From Arthrobacter sp. ISL-72 (lineage in GTDB: Bacteria; Actinomycetota; Actinomycetes; Actinomycetales; Micrococcaceae), in the NCBI RefSeq assembly GCF_018613755.1, contig NZ_JAGGPP010000021.1:1-64000 (forward strand): a DNA stretch of 64,000 bases, given 5' to 3'. Shown in pieces: positions 41,066-51,905 of the stretch. The position numbers and the translations under genes were made by a program. Under the pieces are notes generated by a model, which did no database searches, was not told the DNA's origin, and saw only the letters and a list, made by a program, of their open reading frames with translations. How positions within the stretch are numbered: position 1 is the stretch's first letter; each line of letters starts with the position of its first letter.

Positions 41066-41982
41066 GGGTTCTCTTCGCCGGCACGCCGGCCGTTGCGGTC
41101 CCGTCCCTCGATGCACTGGTGCAGGCGGGCTTTGACGTCGTTGCTGTCCTGACCCGTCCGGATGCGCCGATCGGACGCAAACGCGTGCTGACGCCGTCGC
41201 CCGTTGCCGCCCGCGCCACCGACCTTGGAATTGACGTGATCCATGCGGCCAAGGTGGATGCGGACGTCACCGCAACGATCGCCGCCCTCGCACCGGACAT
41301 CGCAGCCATCGTGGCCTACGGCGGCCTGATCCCGCGCGCTGCCCTGGACGTACCCAGGCACGGCTGGATCAACCTGCACTTCTCCCTGCTGCCCGCCTGG
41401 CGGGGCGCCGCGCCCGTGCAGCGCGCCGTCATCGCCGGCGATGACATCACCGGCGCCGTAACGTTCCTGCTGGAAGAGGGCCTGGACACCGGTCCCGTGT
41501 TCGGCACCCTCACCGAATCGGTCCGCCCGGATGACACCTCCGGGGCGCTCCTGGAACGGCTTTCCCACAGCGGTGCCGTCCTGCTCTCGCAGACACTCTC
41601 CGCCATTGAGTCAGGACGGGCTGCTGCCGTTCCGCAGTCGGGCGAGGTGTCCCTGGCACCCAAACTGGGGATCGACGACGGCCGGATTGACTGGCGCGAA
41701 CCTGCCCTGGCGGTCGGGCGAAGGGCCCGGGGCGTCACACCCGAACCCGGCGCATGGACCACCCTCGATGGTCAACGCGTAAAACTCGAGCCGGTGGTGC
41801 TCCGGAACGACGGCCCGGCACTGCAGCCGGGCCGGGTGCTGCTCCACGGGAAAAGCGTGCTGGTGGGCACCGGTTCGCACCCTGTTGAGCTGACGAGGAT
41901 CCAGCCTTCGGGCAAAAAGATGATGGCCGCCGCCGACTGGGCGCGCGGACAGGCAGCACTGGAAGGCGTGGTATTCGAATGA
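41062..41982 (+). CDS. fmt: methionyl-tRNA formyltransferase
   Basis: GTG at 41062 overlaps the def stop; 306 residues. VLFAGTPAVAVPSLDAL starts the formyl-THF domain; the motif SLLPAWRGAAPVQRA and GITVM-like GAVTFLLEEGLDTGPV follow. The C-terminal tRNA-binding barrel includes PEPGAWTTLDG. It formylates initiator Met-tRNA. ATGA overlap with rsmB. Confidence 0.96.
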   Translation: MRVLFAGTPAVAVPSLDALVQAGFDVVAVLTRPDAPIGRKRVLTPSPVAARATDLGIDVIHAAKVDADVTATIAALAPDIAAIVAYGGLIPRAALDVPRHGWINLHFSLLPAWRGAAPVQRAVIAGDDITGAVTFLLEEGLDTGPVFGTLTESVRPDDTSGALLERLSHSGAVLLSQTLSAIESGRAAAVPQSGEVSLAPKLGIDDGRIDWREPALAVGRRARGVTPEPGAWTTLDGQRVKLEPVVLRNDGPALQPGRVLLHGKSVLVGTGSHPVELTRIQPSGKKMMAAADWARGQAALEGVVFE

Positions 41983-43523
41983 GTGAGTCCGGAGCAGGCG
42001 GCAGCGGCCGCGGCAGGACATCCGGCCGTGGCCGGGACGGCAGCCAGCGGAACGCCCAGGGAAGGGAGCGCAACCGCGGCCCGAAGCGGAACTTCACCGA
42101 GAGCGCGCCATCCCAGCGCACACGGCGGGCCGATCCGGCGCGCCTCGTGGCCTTCGAAGTCCTGCGCGCCGTCGCCTCGGAAGACGCCTATGCCAACCTG
42201 GTGCTACCTGCCCGGATCCGCCACCACGGGCTGGACAAGCGGGATGCCGGGTTCGCCACCGAGCTGAGCTACGGGGCGCTGCGAGGCCAGGGAACCTATG
42301 ACGCGGTCCTGGCCCGCTGCGTCGACCGGCCGCTGGACCAGCTGGACCCTGCCATCCTGGATGCCCTGCGGATCGGCGCCCACCAGCTGCTGGCCATGCG
42401 GGTGCCCGCCCACGCCGCCCTGGATCAGACCGTTGGGCTGGCCCGTGCCGTCATCGGCGCGGGGCCCTCCGCCCTGATCAACGCGGTGCTCCGGAAAGTC
42501 TCCGCCCGCACCCTCGAGGAATGGCTGGAGCTGCTCCTCAGCGATGAGCAGGACGAAACCCGGATTGCGGCCATCCGCCATGCCCACCCGGAGTGGATTG
42601 TTCGCGCCCTGAGGCAGTCACTCGTGGCTCACGGGCGCCCCGTCAGCGAAATCAACGACCTCCTCGAAGCGGACAACGCTGCCCCGGTGGTGAACCTCGT
42701 GGCGCTGCCCGGGCTGGGCAGCCTGGATGAGGCGCTGGAAGGCGGTGCAACCGCGGGCGAGCTCGTGGAAGGTTCGGCGCTCTCCAGCGGCGGGGACCTC
42801 GGCCGGCTGGCGTCGGTGCGTGAAGGCAGCACTAGGGTGCAGGACGTGGGCTCGCAGCTGGTGGCCCGCGCCATGGCAGCCGTGGATCTGGAAGGCGCGA
42901 ATGCCGGGGCCGCCGGCGAAGGCGCCGAAAAATGGCTGGACCTTTGCGCCGGACCGGGCGGCAAGGCGGCGCTGCTGGGCGCGCTGGCCAGGCAGCATGG
43001 CGCCACCCTGCTGGCCAACGAACCTGCGCCGCACCGCGCCAAGCTGGTGCGGCAGGCACTCGCAGCGGTGCCACACGAAGTCTGGCATGTCCGGACCGGT
43101 GACGGCCGCGAAGTGGGCACGGAGATGGCGGGGACCTTCGACCGGGTCCTGGTGGACGTTCCCTGCAGCGGTCTCGGTGCCCTCCGGCGCCGGCCTGAAT
43201 CGAGGTGGCGGCGCACGCCCAAGGACCTCGCGGACCTTGGCCCGCTTCAGCGAGAACTGCTGAAATCAGCGCTCGACGCCGTCCGCCCCGGGGGCATCGT
43301 GGCGTACGTGACCTGCTCGCCGCATCCAGCCGAGACCACCGCAGTGGTCACCGATGCGCTGCGCAAGCGCGATGATCTCGAGCTGCTCGATGCCGGCGCC
43401 GCGCTGGACACGGTGAGCCTGCCCGGCCACCTCGATGCGGGGCATGAACTGACGGCCCAGCTGTGGCCGCATGTGCACCGGACCGATGCCATGTTCCTGG
43501 CCATCATCCACAAAAAACCCTGA
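41979..43523 (+). CDS. rsmB: 16S rRNA (cytosine(967)-C5)-methyltransferase
   Basis: The product has 514 residues: a basic disordered N-terminus (about 1-48), a NusB-like RNA-binding domain (about 50-185) and an SAM methyltransferase domain with [18 protein letters not shown], the Cys motif [17 protein letters not shown] and the catalytic [15 protein letters not shown]. It methylates C967 of 16S rRNA. Follows fmt in an overlapping operon. Confidence 0.96.
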   Translation: MSESGAGGSGRGRTSGRGRDGSQRNAQGRERNRGPKRNFTESAPSQRTRRADPARLVAFEVLRAVASEDAYANLVLPARIRHHGLDKRDAGFATELSYGALRGQGTYDAVLARCVDRPLDQLDPAILDALRIGAHQLLAMRVPAHAALDQTVGLARAVIGAGPSALINAVLRKVSARTLEEWLELLLSDEQDETRIAAIRHAHPEWIVRALRQSLVAHGRPVSEINDLLEADNAAPVVNLVALPGLGSLDEALEGGATAGELVEGSALSSGGDLGRLASVREGSTRVQDVGSQLVARAMAAVDLEGANAGAAGEGAEKWLDLCAGPGGKAALLGALARQHGATLLANEPAPHRAKLVRQALAAVPHEVWHVRTGDGREVGTEMAGTFDRVLVDVPCSGLGALRRRPESRWRRTPKDLADLGPLQRELLKSALDAVRPGGIVAYVTCSPHPAETTAVVTDALRKRDDLELLDAGAALDTVSLPGHLDAGHELTAQLWPHVHRTDAMFLAIIHKKP

Positions 43524-43551
43524 TTCCTCCCATCACGTGAAAGGAGCCGTC

Positions 43552-44244
43552 ATGGCTCAGTGCTGCATCAACCCCAGCATCCTCTCCGCCGACTTCGTCA
43601 ACCTGGAGGCGGAGCTCAAGAGAATCAGCAACGCGGATGCGGTCCACGTTGACGTTATGGACAACCACTTCGTCCCGAACCTCACCATCGGCCTGCCCGT
43701 TGTCCAGCGCATCCAGGCCGTCAGCCCCGTGCCGCTGGATGCACACCTGATGATCGCCGACGCCGACCGCTGGGCCCCGGCGTACGCCGACGCCGGCCTG
43801 GCCTCGGTGACCTTCCACGTGGAAGCTTCCATTGCACCCATTAAGCTGGCCCGGGAACTGCGTGCCCGCGGGGCCAAGGCGGGCATGGCGCTGCGTCCCG
43901 GTACGCCGGTGGAGCCTTACCTGGACATGCTGCCGGAACTGGACCTCCTGCTGATCATGACCGTGGAGCCGGGTTTTGGCGGCCAGTCCTTCCTGGACCT
44001 GACGCTCCCGAAGATCCAGCGGGCCCGGGCCGCCATTGACGGCTCCGGCACCGGAGTGGCGCTGCAGGTGGATGGCGGGATCACCGAGGAGACCATTGTC
44101 CGGGCAGCCGAGGCCGGGGCCAATGTCTTCGTCGCGGGTTCAGCAGTTTACGGCGCGGAGGACCCGGCCACGGCGGTTGAACGGCTCCGGGCAGCCGGCT
44201 CGCGCCCGGTTTCCGCAGCGGGGCGCTCTGTTTCGGAATCATGA
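43552..44244 (+). CDS. rpe: ribulose-phosphate 3-epimerase
   Basis: ATG 43552 follows AAAGGAG; 230 residues. Motifs: [33 protein letters not shown] (metal His/Asp), [26 protein letters not shown] and [12 protein letters not shown]. It interconverts ribulose 5-phosphate and xylulose 5-phosphate. It supplies pentose phosphates to the downstream riboflavin genes, from which it is separated by the FMN riboswitch. Confidence 0.96.
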   Translation: MAQCCINPSILSADFVNLEAELKRISNADAVHVDVMDNHFVPNLTIGLPVVQRIQAVSPVPLDAHLMIADADRWAPAYADAGLASVTFHVEASIAPIKLARELRARGAKAGMALRPGTPVEPYLDMLPELDLLLIMTVEPGFGGQSFLDLTLPKIQRARAAIDGSGTGVALQVDGGITEETIVRAAEAGANVFVAGSAVYGAEDPATAVERLRAAGSRPVSAAGRSVSES

Positions 44245-44305
44245 CGGAGTCTGACGGGAATACCCGGAGCAGTCACTCAGTTGTGATTGAATAACAACAC
44301 ACACT

Positions 44306-44460
44306 ACGTGCTCCGGGGTCGGTGTAAGTCCGAACCGGCGGTGACAGTCCGCGACCCGCGAGCCGGCACAGATCCTGAAAGGGAGCTGTTCCGGCGGACG
44401 GTTGAACCGGTGAAATTCCGGTACCGACAGTTAAAGTCTGGATGAGAGAAGCACGTACAG
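44306..44460 (+). promoter_or_regulatory. FMN riboswitch (RFN element)
   Basis: The conserved core is visible: ACGTGCTCCGGGGTCGG at the 5' end, CCGAACCGGCGGTGACAGTC, CGCGACCCGCGAGCC, GGTGAAATTCCGGTACCGAC and the closing GATGAGAGAAGCACGT, which pairs with the start. It lies between rpe and ribD. It senses FMN and reduces expression of the riboflavin genes. The 93 bases before ribD hold the expression platform. Confidence 0.97.
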
Positions 44461-44553
44461 CTGTTACTGCTCTGCCTTTCAGGCGGTGCGGTACTGCGCT
44501 GTCGTATACCCCCGGAGCCCACGCGGTTTTCGAGGGAAGGAACGACGAACGCT

Positions 44554-45738
44554 TTGACGCCGCAGACTACAGCCATCTTCAGTGCTGCCGAGACCGATGC
44601 CATGGAGGCAGCCCTCGAGGCGGCGCTCCAGGGTCCCCGAGGGGCCAATCCGCTGGTGGGCGCAGTTGTGGTCGGATCCGACGGCCAGCCGCTGGTGACC
44701 GGCTACCACCGCGGCGCCGGTACGGCGCACGCGGAGGCTGACGCAATTGCCCAAGCACGCATGAAGGGCATCGGCCTTGCCGGCTCCACCATGGTGGTCA
44801 CCCTCGAACCGTGCAACCACTGCGGACGGACCGGGCCGTGCGCCCAGGCCATCATCGATGCAGGCATCTCGTCGGTGGTCTACGCCGTGGATGATCCCCA
44901 TGACCCCGCCGCCGGCGGAGCCGCAACCCTGCGGGCCGCAGGCGTCAGCGTGCGGTCCGGATTGTCAGCCCGCGCCGCCTTCGAGCTGAACCGACGCTGG
45001 TTTGAAGCGGTTCTCGCGCAGCGTCCCTTTGTTACCCTCCACATCGCCCAGACCCTGGACAGCCGCATCGCAGCGGCGGACGGTACGAGCCAGTGGATCT
45101 CCAGCCCGGAATCACTTGCTGACAACCACGCTCTGCGCGGGCGGGTTGATGCCATCCTGGTGGGCACCCAAACGCTCCTGGTGGATAATCCGCGGCTCAC
45201 CGCCCGGGACGCATCGGGCGAGCCTTCGGGCCACCAGCCCCTGCGGGCGGTGATGGGTCTTCGCGGAATCCCCGACGACGCCGCCATTCACGGTGATGAC
45301 GGCCGGGTGCTGCACCTGCCCACCCGCGATCCGCATGAGGCCTTGAAGCAGCTCTTCTCCGCCGGCGTACGCCACCTCATGGTTGAAGGCGGTTCCAGCA
45401 TCCTGAGTGCCTTCCTCGCCGCCGGAGTGGTGGACGAGCTGATCATCTATCTGGCGCCCACCCTGCTCGGATCCGGCACGGCGGCTCTGGGCGACCTCGG
45501 CATCACCACCCTGGCCGACGCCCAGGGCTGGGACTGGGACCACGCCTCCGGGGGCGCAGTCCAGACCCTCGGCCGGGACCTCAGGCTGCACCTCTTCCCG
45601 CGCAACCCTGAACCGGCGGCTGAGGCTGCCCTGCCGGCCGAAGCCGGCTCCGAACTCCTTTCATCCCTTACACGCTCAACCAAACCCCTACCCCTACCGC
45701 ACCGCAGCGGCGCGGGTACTGCCACAGGAGGCTACTGA
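44554..45738 (+). CDS. ribD: bifunctional riboflavin deaminase-reductase
   Basis: The product has 394 residues from TTG 44554; GGGAAGGA lies about 12 bases upstream, a long spacing, and ATG 44602 is an alternative. The deaminase domain has the zinc motif GTAHAEADAI and EPCNHCGRTGPCAQAI; the reductase domain spans about 160-360 (LDSRIAAADGTSQWIS, HLMVEGGSSILSAF). It converts the GTP cyclohydrolase product into the ribityl pyrimidine. The stop overlaps the ribE start by one base. Confidence 0.95.
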   Translation: MTPQTTAIFSAAETDAMEAALEAALQGPRGANPLVGAVVVGSDGQPLVTGYHRGAGTAHAEADAIAQARMKGIGLAGSTMVVTLEPCNHCGRTGPCAQAIIDAGISSVVYAVDDPHDPAAGGAATLRAAGVSVRSGLSARAAFELNRRWFEAVLAQRPFVTLHIAQTLDSRIAAADGTSQWISSPESLADNHALRGRVDAILVGTQTLLVDNPRLTARDASGEPSGHQPLRAVMGLRGIPDDAAIHGDDGRVLHLPTRDPHEALKQLFSAGVRHLMVEGGSSILSAFLAAGVVDELIIYLAPTLLGSGTAALGDLGITTLADAQGWDWDHASGGAVQTLGRDLRLHLFPRNPEPAAEAALPAEAGSELLSSLTRSTKPLPLPHRSGAGTATGGY

Positions 45739-46406
45739 TGTTTACCGGAATTATCGCCGAACAGGGCAGGGTCCTGTCCGTGGAACGGAACGGCGACGTC
45801 AGCGCCACTGTACGTTTGCATGCTCCCGGAAGCACTGAAGGGCTTGCCCTGGGCGGCTCGGTCGCCGTGAACGGCGTGTGCCTGACCGCAACGGCCATTG
45901 ACGGCAAGGACTTCAGCGTCGACGTCATGGGCGAAACCCTGGTCCGCAGCACCATCGGCGAGCTGGGTGCGGGCGACACCGTCAACCTGGAGCGCTGCGT
46001 CCCTGCCGGCGGGCGCCTCGACGGCCATGTTGTCCAGGGGCACGTGGACGGCGTCGGCGAACTCCTGGAGCGCGAAGCCCTGGGCAACTGGGACCGCTTG
46101 CGGTTCGGCGTACCGGTGCGGCTTGCCCGGTACATCGCCGAAAAGGGTTCCATCGCCGTTGACGGCGTGTCCCTCACGGTGACCGGAGTCAGCGACGCAG
46201 CGGAATCCGCCCCGTGGTTCGAGGTAGGGCTGATTCCGACCACCCTGGCCGAAACCGGCCTGGGGGCGAAGAGCATTGGCAGCAAGGTCAACCTCGAAGT
46301 GGATGTGCTGGCCAAGTACACCGAACGCCTGCTCGCCTTTGCCGGCGGCCCAGCCACCCGAAGCGCCGCCACCGGAAATGCCACAGGAACCGGAGACGTG
46401 AAGTGA
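45738..46406 (+). CDS. ribE: riboflavin synthase alpha chain
   Basis: 222 residues starting MFTGIIAEQG, as usual for the trimeric enzyme. The two lumazine-binding barrels are seen as GGSVAVNGVCLTA and EKGSIAVDGVSLTVTGV. VVQGHVDGVGE marks the second-domain start. It dismutates two lumazines into riboflavin. Coupled on both sides (one-base and four-base overlaps). Confidence 0.96.
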   Translation: MFTGIIAEQGRVLSVERNGDVSATVRLHAPGSTEGLALGGSVAVNGVCLTATAIDGKDFSVDVMGETLVRSTIGELGAGDTVNLERCVPAGGRLDGHVVQGHVDGVGELLEREALGNWDRLRFGVPVRLARYIAEKGSIAVDGVSLTVTGVSDAAESAPWFEVGLIPTTLAETGLGAKSIGSKVNLEVDVLAKYTERLLAFAGGPATRSAATGNATGTGDVK

Positions 46407-47119
46407 ACCAGCTCAAGCACACCCCTGAACTCAGTGCGGACCAACTGACCGTGGATGCCGGTACCGTCCTGGACCCGATTGAAGACGCCGTCAGGGCCAT
46501 GGCCGCCGGCCTTCCGGTCGTGGTGGTGGATAACGAGGACCGTGAAAATGAGGGCGACATCATTTTTGCCGCCCAGCACGCCACCCCTGAACTGATGGGC
46601 TGGACCATCCGCTACAGCTCCGGCGTGATCTGCGTGCCGCTCGACGGGGCCCGGGCAGACGCCCTCCACCTCCCGCCGATGGCGGAGGTCAACGAAGACT
46701 CCAAGGGCACCGCCTACACGGTTTCCTGTGATGCGGCGGTTGGCGTCAGCACAGGCATTTCCGCGACCGACCGTGCAGTCACCGCCCGGGTGCTGGCCGA
46801 TCCGGCCAGCACCCCAAACTCAATTACCCGTCCCGGGCATGTTTTCCCGCTTCGCGCCGTTAACGGTGGAGTGCGTGAACGCCCGGGACACACCGAAGCC
46901 GCCGTGGACCTGTGTCTGCTTGCGGGTCTGGAACCCGTGGGCGTGATCGCAGAGGTAGTGTACGACAACGGAGAGATGATGCGCCTGGACGGACTTCGCC
47001 GCTTCGCTGCAGAGCATGGTTGCCCCTTGGTCTCGATTGAGGACCTGGTGGCATACCTGGAGGCAGCCCGGCCCGGCGGACAGGCAACAACCCCGATGGG
47101 GAGCGAGGAGAAACGATGA
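46403..47119 (+). CDS. ribB: 3,4-dihydroxy-2-butanone-4-phosphate synthase
   Basis: GTG at 46403 lies inside the ribE stop; 238 residues. Motifs: VVVDNEDRENEGDIIFAAQ, TPNSITRPGHVFPLRA, GHTEAAVDLCLLAG and VIAEVVYDNGEMMRL. It makes the four-carbon unit from ribulose 5-phosphate. In many actinobacteria this domain is fused to RibA; here the two are separate and overlapping. Confidence 0.95.
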   Translation: MNQLKHTPELSADQLTVDAGTVLDPIEDAVRAMAAGLPVVVVDNEDRENEGDIIFAAQHATPELMGWTIRYSSGVICVPLDGARADALHLPPMAEVNEDSKGTAYTVSCDAAVGVSTGISATDRAVTARVLADPASTPNSITRPGHVFPLRAVNGGVRERPGHTEAAVDLCLLAGLEPVGVIAEVVYDNGEMMRLDGLRRFAAEHGCPLVSIEDLVAYLEAARPGGQATTPMGSEEKR

Positions 47120-47832
47120 CGGCGCCTGAGGCACGAAATGACTTTGAGGGCAGCAGCATGCCGCATCCCGTAAGCGGCGGGCCCATTGTCCAGCTGCCCA
47201 GCGAATTCGGTGAGTTCGTGGCCCAGGCCTGGACAGACCTGGTAACGGGTGCCGAGCACCTCGCCGTCAGTTCGCCCCTTCCCCCCGTGGACGGCAAAGC
47301 GCCCTTGGTCCGGCTCCATTCGGAGTGCCTGACCGGGGATGTCTTCGGCTCCTACCGCTGCGATTGCGGCGAACAGCTGGCGTACGCCCTGGAGAAAATC
47401 AACGAGGAGGGCGGCACGCTGCTCTACCTGCGCGGCCATGAAGGGCGTGGCATCGGCCTGGCCAACAAGATCAAGGCCTACGCCCTGCAGGAAGCCGGCT
47501 TCGACACCGTGGAAGCCAACGAGCAGCTCGGCCTGCCCGTTGACGCGAGGCGCTACAACGCGGCCGCGCAGATCCTGGCCGAACTGGGCCTCCACGAAGT
47601 GCGGCTGCTGAGCAACAACCCGGACAAGCTGAACCGCCTCGCCGACGCCGGCGTCACCGTCGTCGAAATGGTTCCCACCGAGGTTCCCTCACGCGAACAG
47701 AACATCCGCTACCTGCAGACCAAAAAAGACCGGATGGACCACCGCCTTGTCCTGGACACCCGGGGCAGCGAACCGGTGACGGCCCTGCCGTCCGCCGGTC
47801 CGGCCGCCGCCTTCCAGCACGAACAAGACTAG
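47116..47832 (+). CDS. ribA: GTP cyclohydrolase II
   Basis: The product has 238 residues from ATG 47116. The zinc motif is SECLTGDVFGSYRCDCGEQL (three Cys); LYLRGHEGRGIGLANKIKAY and PVDARRYNAAAQIL give the GTP-binding site. It opens the pathway by ring cleavage of GTP. The first 30 residues are variable. Overlaps ribB by four bases. Confidence 0.95.
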   Translation: MTAPEARNDFEGSSMPHPVSGGPIVQLPSEFGEFVAQAWTDLVTGAEHLAVSSPLPPVDGKAPLVRLHSECLTGDVFGSYRCDCGEQLAYALEKINEEGGTLLYLRGHEGRGIGLANKIKAYALQEAGFDTVEANEQLGLPVDARRYNAAAQILAELGLHEVRLLSNNPDKLNRLADAGVTVVEMVPTEVPSREQNIRYLQTKKDRMDHRLVLDTRGSEPVTALPSAGPAAAFQHEQD

Positions 47833-47887
47833 TCAACACAGAACGAACTGATCAGCACAGATCGAACCTGATCAACACAGAAAAACC
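47832..47887. repeat. three imperfect 18-20-base tandem repeats
   Basis: Units beginning GTCAACACAGAACGAACT, GATCAGCACAGATCGAACCT and GATCAACACAGAAAAACC fill the gap between ribA and ribH. Slippage is likely; an effect on ribH translation is possible. Confidence 0.75.
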
Positions 47888-47899
47888 AGGAGACTTTAG

Positions 47900-48385
<486 letters not shown>

Positions 48386-48512
48386 CCGCGCCCCTGCCTG
48401 TCCTGCTTGCTCCGGTGCTGTGTTGTGCGTTGGTGTGTATTACCTCACATCCCCGCCGTCATGGAAGTGCCCGACAGGCGGGGTCAGGCCCGGAGCAAGT
48501 AGGCTGGAGGGC

Positions 48513-48776
48513 GTGAAGAATTTCGAGACGCTGTTCGCAGAACTGAGTGAGAAGGCAGCCACCCGTCCGGCAGGCTCCCGCACCGTTGCAGAATTGGAGT
48601 CCGGAGTCCACGGCATCGGCAAGAAGGTCGTGGAGGAAGCCGCCGAAGTGTGGATGGCTGCCGAATACGAATCCGATGAGGCCGCAGCCGAGGAAATCTC
48701 CCAGCTCCTGTACCACCTGCAGGTTCTGATGCTGGCCAAAGGCCTGACTCTGGAAGACGTCTACAAGCATCTGTAG
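48513..48776 (+). CDS. hisE: phosphoribosyl-ATP pyrophosphatase
   Basis: GTG 48513 follows GGAGGGC; 87 residues. It is an all-helical MazG-like protein with [13 protein letters not shown] and [16 protein letters not shown]. It hydrolyses phosphoribosyl-ATP in histidine synthesis. HisE is separate from HisI, which lies at 51331. Confidence 0.95.
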   Translation: MKNFETLFAELSEKAATRPAGSRTVAELESGVHGIGKKVVEEAAEVWMAAEYESDEAAAEEISQLLYHLQVLMLAKGLTLEDVYKHL

Positions 48777-48835
48777 CCATGCTTCGCGTGGCCGATTGCC
48801 TGTAACCAAGACTTCCTAACCCAGAAAGACCCCTC

Positions 48836-49696
48836 ATGCTGCGAGTTGCCGTCCCCAACAAGGGATCCCTGTCCGAAGCGGCTTCGGCCATGCTGTCCGA
48901 AGCCGGCTACCGCCAGCGCCGCGATACCCGCGAGCTGGTCATGGTGGACCCTGACAACGACATTGAATTCTTCTTCCTCCGCCCGCGCGACATCGCCGTC
49001 TACGTCGGGCAGGGAACGCTCGACGTCGGCATCACCGGCCGTGACCTGCTCCTCGACGCCGAGGTGGAGGCGGAGGAACTGCTTCCGCTGGGCTTCGCCG
49101 CCTCGACGTTCCGCTTCGCCGGCCCGGTGGGCGATTTCTCCGGAGCCGAACAGCTGGAAGGCAAGCGCCTGGCCACAAGCTATGACGGCCTCCTGCGCGG
49201 CTACCTCGCCGAGCGGGGCATCAACGCCAAGGTGGTCCGCCTGGACGGTGCTGTTGAATCATCGGTGCGCCTCGGCGTGGCGGACGCGATTGCCGACGTC
49301 GTCGAAACCGGCAACACTCTCAAGGCGGCCGGGATGGAGATCTTCGGCGAACCGATCCTCAAGTCCGAGGCAGTCCTGATCCGGCGCACCGGACAGGGCG
49401 GCGCCGCAAACGGCACGGCCAGGGAGATCGACGTCCTGATCCGCCGCCTGCAGGGCGTACTGGTCGCCCGGCAATATGTCCTGATGGACTACGACATCCG
49501 CAAGGAACTGGTGGAACAGGCTGCAGCGCTGACACCCGGCCTCGAATCGCCCACCGTCTCGCCGCTGCGCGATTCGGAGTGGGTTGCCGTCCGCTCCATG
49601 GTGCCCAAGAAGGAAACCAACCGGATCATGGATGAGCTCTATGACCTGGGTGCCCGTGCCATCCTGGTCAGCAGCATCCACGCCTGCCGCATCTGA
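48836..49696 (+). CDS. hisG: ATP phosphoribosyltransferase (long form)
   Basis: 286 residues from ATG 48836. [19 protein letters not shown] begins the catalytic core; [18 protein letters not shown] and [19 protein letters not shown] are PRPP-site features. The C-terminal ACT-like regulatory domain ([18 protein letters not shown]) marks the long, histidine-inhibited form. First step of the pathway. Confidence 0.96.
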   Translation: MLRVAVPNKGSLSEAASAMLSEAGYRQRRDTRELVMVDPDNDIEFFFLRPRDIAVYVGQGTLDVGITGRDLLLDAEVEAEELLPLGFAASTFRFAGPVGDFSGAEQLEGKRLATSYDGLLRGYLAERGINAKVVRLDGAVESSVRLGVADAIADVVETGNTLKAAGMEIFGEPILKSEAVLIRRTGQGGAANGTAREIDVLIRRLQGVLVARQYVLMDYDIRKELVEQAAALTPGLESPTVSPLRDSEWVAVRSMVPKKETNRIMDELYDLGARAILVSSIHACRI

Positions 49697-49755
49697 GCCA
49701 GGCCCGCACACCGGGCCTCCACCGACTTCCTTCCAGCGAATCCTCAGGAGACATC

Positions 49756-50532
49756 ATGGCTGTAGCAGTGCGCGTTATTCCGTGCCTGGACGTTGACGCC
49801 GGCCGCGTGGTCAAGGGCATCAACTTCGAAGGCCTACGGGACGCCGGCGACCCCGTTGAGCTGGCGCACCGCTACGACAACGGCGGGGCCGACGAACTGA
49901 CCTTCCTGGACGTGACAGCGTCCTCAGGCAACCGTGAGACCACCTTCGATGTGGTGCGCCGTGCCGCAGAGGAAGTCTTCATTCCGCTCACCGTAGGCGG
50001 CGGCGTCCGGGGCGTGGCCGAGGTGGACAAGCTCCTGCGGTACGGGGCGGACAAAGCCTCGATCAACACCGCGGCCGTGGCCCGGCCGGACGTCATCGAC
50101 GAAATCACCCGCCACTTCGGCTCCCAGGTCCTGGTGCTTTCGGTGGACGCCCGGCGCACCCGTCCCGGATCCGAACCCACACCCTCGGGCTTTGAGGTGA
50201 CCACGCACGGCGGCCGGCAGGGGACCGGGATTGACGCCATCGCATGGGCACGTGAGGCAGCGGAGCGCGGCGTCGGCGAAATCCTGCTCAACTCCATCGA
50301 CGCGGACGGCACCAAGGACGGCTTCGACCTCGAACTGATCCGCCTGGTCCGTGCCGCCGTCAAGGTGCCGATCATCGCCTCCGGCGGAGCGGGTAAGCCC
50401 GAACACTTTCCGCCCGCCGTCGCGGCCGGGGCGGACGCCGTCCTGGCGGCGTCGGTCTTCCACTTCGGGCCGATTGACATGATTTCGCAGGTCAAGACCG
50501 CCATCCGTGACGCAGGCTTCGAAGTCCGCTGA
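49756..50532 (+). CDS. hisF: imidazole glycerol phosphate synthase cyclase subunit
   Basis: 258 residues starting [21 protein letters not shown]. The TIM barrel has Asp in both catalytic positions ([20 protein letters not shown]), plus LTVGGGVRG and [12 protein letters not shown]. It works with HisH glutaminase, which is not in the window. A strong terminator follows. Confidence 0.96.
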   Translation: MAVAVRVIPCLDVDAGRVVKGINFEGLRDAGDPVELAHRYDNGGADELTFLDVTASSGNRETTFDVVRRAAEEVFIPLTVGGGVRGVAEVDKLLRYGADKASINTAAVARPDVIDEITRHFGSQVLVLSVDARRTRPGSEPTPSGFEVTTHGGRQGTGIDAIAWAREAAERGVGEILLNSIDADGTKDGFDLELIRLVRAAVKVPIIASGGAGKPEHFPPAVAAGADAVLAASVFHFGPIDMISQVKTAIRDAGFEVR

Positions 50533-50548
50533 GGCAGCCGGCCATGGC

Positions 50549-50580
50549 AAACCCCCGCTGGAATTCCAACGGGGGTTTTT
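50549..50580 (+). terminator. Rho-independent terminator after hisF
   Basis: AAACCCCCG and CGGGGGTTT with an inner TGG/CCA pair around AATT, then TTTTTG. Seventeen bases past the hisF stop; it also lies at the end of the opposing TIGR03085 gene. Confidence 0.95.
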
Positions 50581-50584
50581 GCCG

Positions 50585-51229
50585 CTAGAGCCCGACTTCG
50601 GCTGACTGGAGGAGCGCGACGGCGTCGGGCTGGCCTTCGAAGGTCACCAGCGCATGGCGGGTCCGCCCGTGCGCGTGCATCAGCAGCTCGCCCGGTTCGC
50701 CGACGATGGCCACCGATACCGGCGCGCGCTTGGCGACATGGCGGGGGCCGGAGGGACGCACCAGCACGATGCCCAGGTCTACTCCGCGGTAAAGGATCGC
50801 TGCCCGCTTGACGAGTTCGTCCCAGAGGGCGTCCGAGTATTCCTCGTCCAGTGCCCGCGGTGCCCAGCGCTCCACGGCACGGCGGACGTCTTCGGTGTGC
50901 ACGAAGTATTCGATGAGGTTGGAGCTCTCGGCGAGGGCCCTGATTCGCAGCGGCGACAGCGCCGGGGGACCTTCACGGAACGTGTTGACCAGCCGGTTGT
51001 AGTCATCGGCGCTCTCCAGCTTCGTGGCCAGCTTGGCAGTCGCCACATCGGAAGCTTTTGCCAGGCGCTTGATGATCAAACCTAGCCCGACGCCGGCCTT
51101 GCGTTCGCGCAGGTAAAGATGCGCGGCGAGGTCGCGCGTGCGCCAGCCCCTGCAGAGCGTGGGAGAGTCCGGACCGGCCGCCAGCAGGGTTTCGGCCAGT
51201 ACTTCTCGGGACGGATCGACGAAATGCAT
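50585..51229 (-). CDS. TIGR03085 family protein (DinB/maleylpyruvate isomerase-like)
   Basis: ATG 51229 gives 214 residues. The four-helix fold of the mycothiol maleylpyruvate isomerase type is seen: [36 protein letters not shown] and [17 protein letters not shown] with His residues of the metal site (AAH, YFVHTED). Function unknown; a mycothiol-dependent reaction is inferred. Divergent from hisI across about 100 bases. Confidence 0.88.
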   Translation of the reverse strand: MHFVDPSREVLAETLLAAGPDSPTLCRGWRTRDLAAHLYLRERKAGVGLGLIIKRLAKASDVATAKLATKLESADDYNRLVNTFREGPPALSPLRIRALAESSNLIEYFVHTEDVRRAVERWAPRALDEEYSDALWDELVKRAAILYRGVDLGIVLVRPSGPRHVAKRAPVSVAIVGEPGELLMHAHGRTRHALVTFEGQPDAVALLQSAEVGL

Positions 51230-51330
51230 CACTTGTGAAACTAGCACGAGAGGCCGCGAGTTGCGCAGTGGAAGCACCGCCGGATTTCGCGCTGATCGTC
51301 ACACTGCGGCGAGGCACTAGACTTGGTCTG

Positions 51331-51822
51331 ATGTCTGAGCAGCCCGCCCCCGCCCCAGTACCCGACGCCGTGCCATCGGCAGTGCGCGCTTCGGCGCCGA
51401 GCGCTGCGTCCGATGCCGCTTCCGCACCCGCAGCGGCAGGAGAAGCCGGCGTTCTGCCGGCCGAAGTGGCTGACGCCCTCAAGCGCGACGGCGCCGGCCT
51501 GGTAGCCGCGATCGTCCAGCAGTTCGACACCAACGAGGTGCTGATGCTCGGCTGGATGGACGACGAAGCGCTGCGGCGCACCATGACCACCGGGAGGGTG
51601 ACGTTCTACTCCCGCTCCCGCCGGGAATACTGGCGCAAGGGCGACACCTCCGGCCACGTGCAATGGGTCAAATCCGTTGCGCTGGACTGCGACGGTGACG
51701 CCCTTCTCGTCCAGGTTGACCAGGTCGGCGCGGCCTGCCACACGGGTACCAGGACCTGCTTCGACGGGCGCGGGCTATCCGTGGTTTCCGGTGAAGCCAG
51801 CGTCAGCGGAAGCGCCAGCTAG
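51331..51822 (+). CDS. hisI: phosphoribosyl-AMP cyclohydrolase
   Basis: ATG 51331; 163 residues. The first 40 residues are an Ala/Pro-rich extension. The enzyme core has [37 protein letters not shown], the metal motif [14 protein letters not shown] and CHTGTRTCF (zinc Cys). It opens the adenine ring of PR-AMP. trpE follows after 83 bases. Confidence 0.95.
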   Translation: MSEQPAPAPVPDAVPSAVRASAPSAASDAASAPAAAGEAGVLPAEVADALKRDGAGLVAAIVQQFDTNEVLMLGWMDDEALRRTMTTGRVTFYSRSRREYWRKGDTSGHVQWVKSVALDCDGDALLVQVDQVGAACHTGTRTCFDGRGLSVVSGEASVSGSAS

Positions 51823-51905
51823 CACTTGCCCGGCCCGTGCGGCGCAGCCGGACACCCACCCACACGATTCAGGCACGACTCAAGAACAGGCGGATCACCA
51901 TAGCC

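Noticed and set aside
51823..51905. trp leader peptide or attenuator before trpE
   Set aside because: No Trp-rich short ORF and no alternative hairpins with a U-tract were seen.
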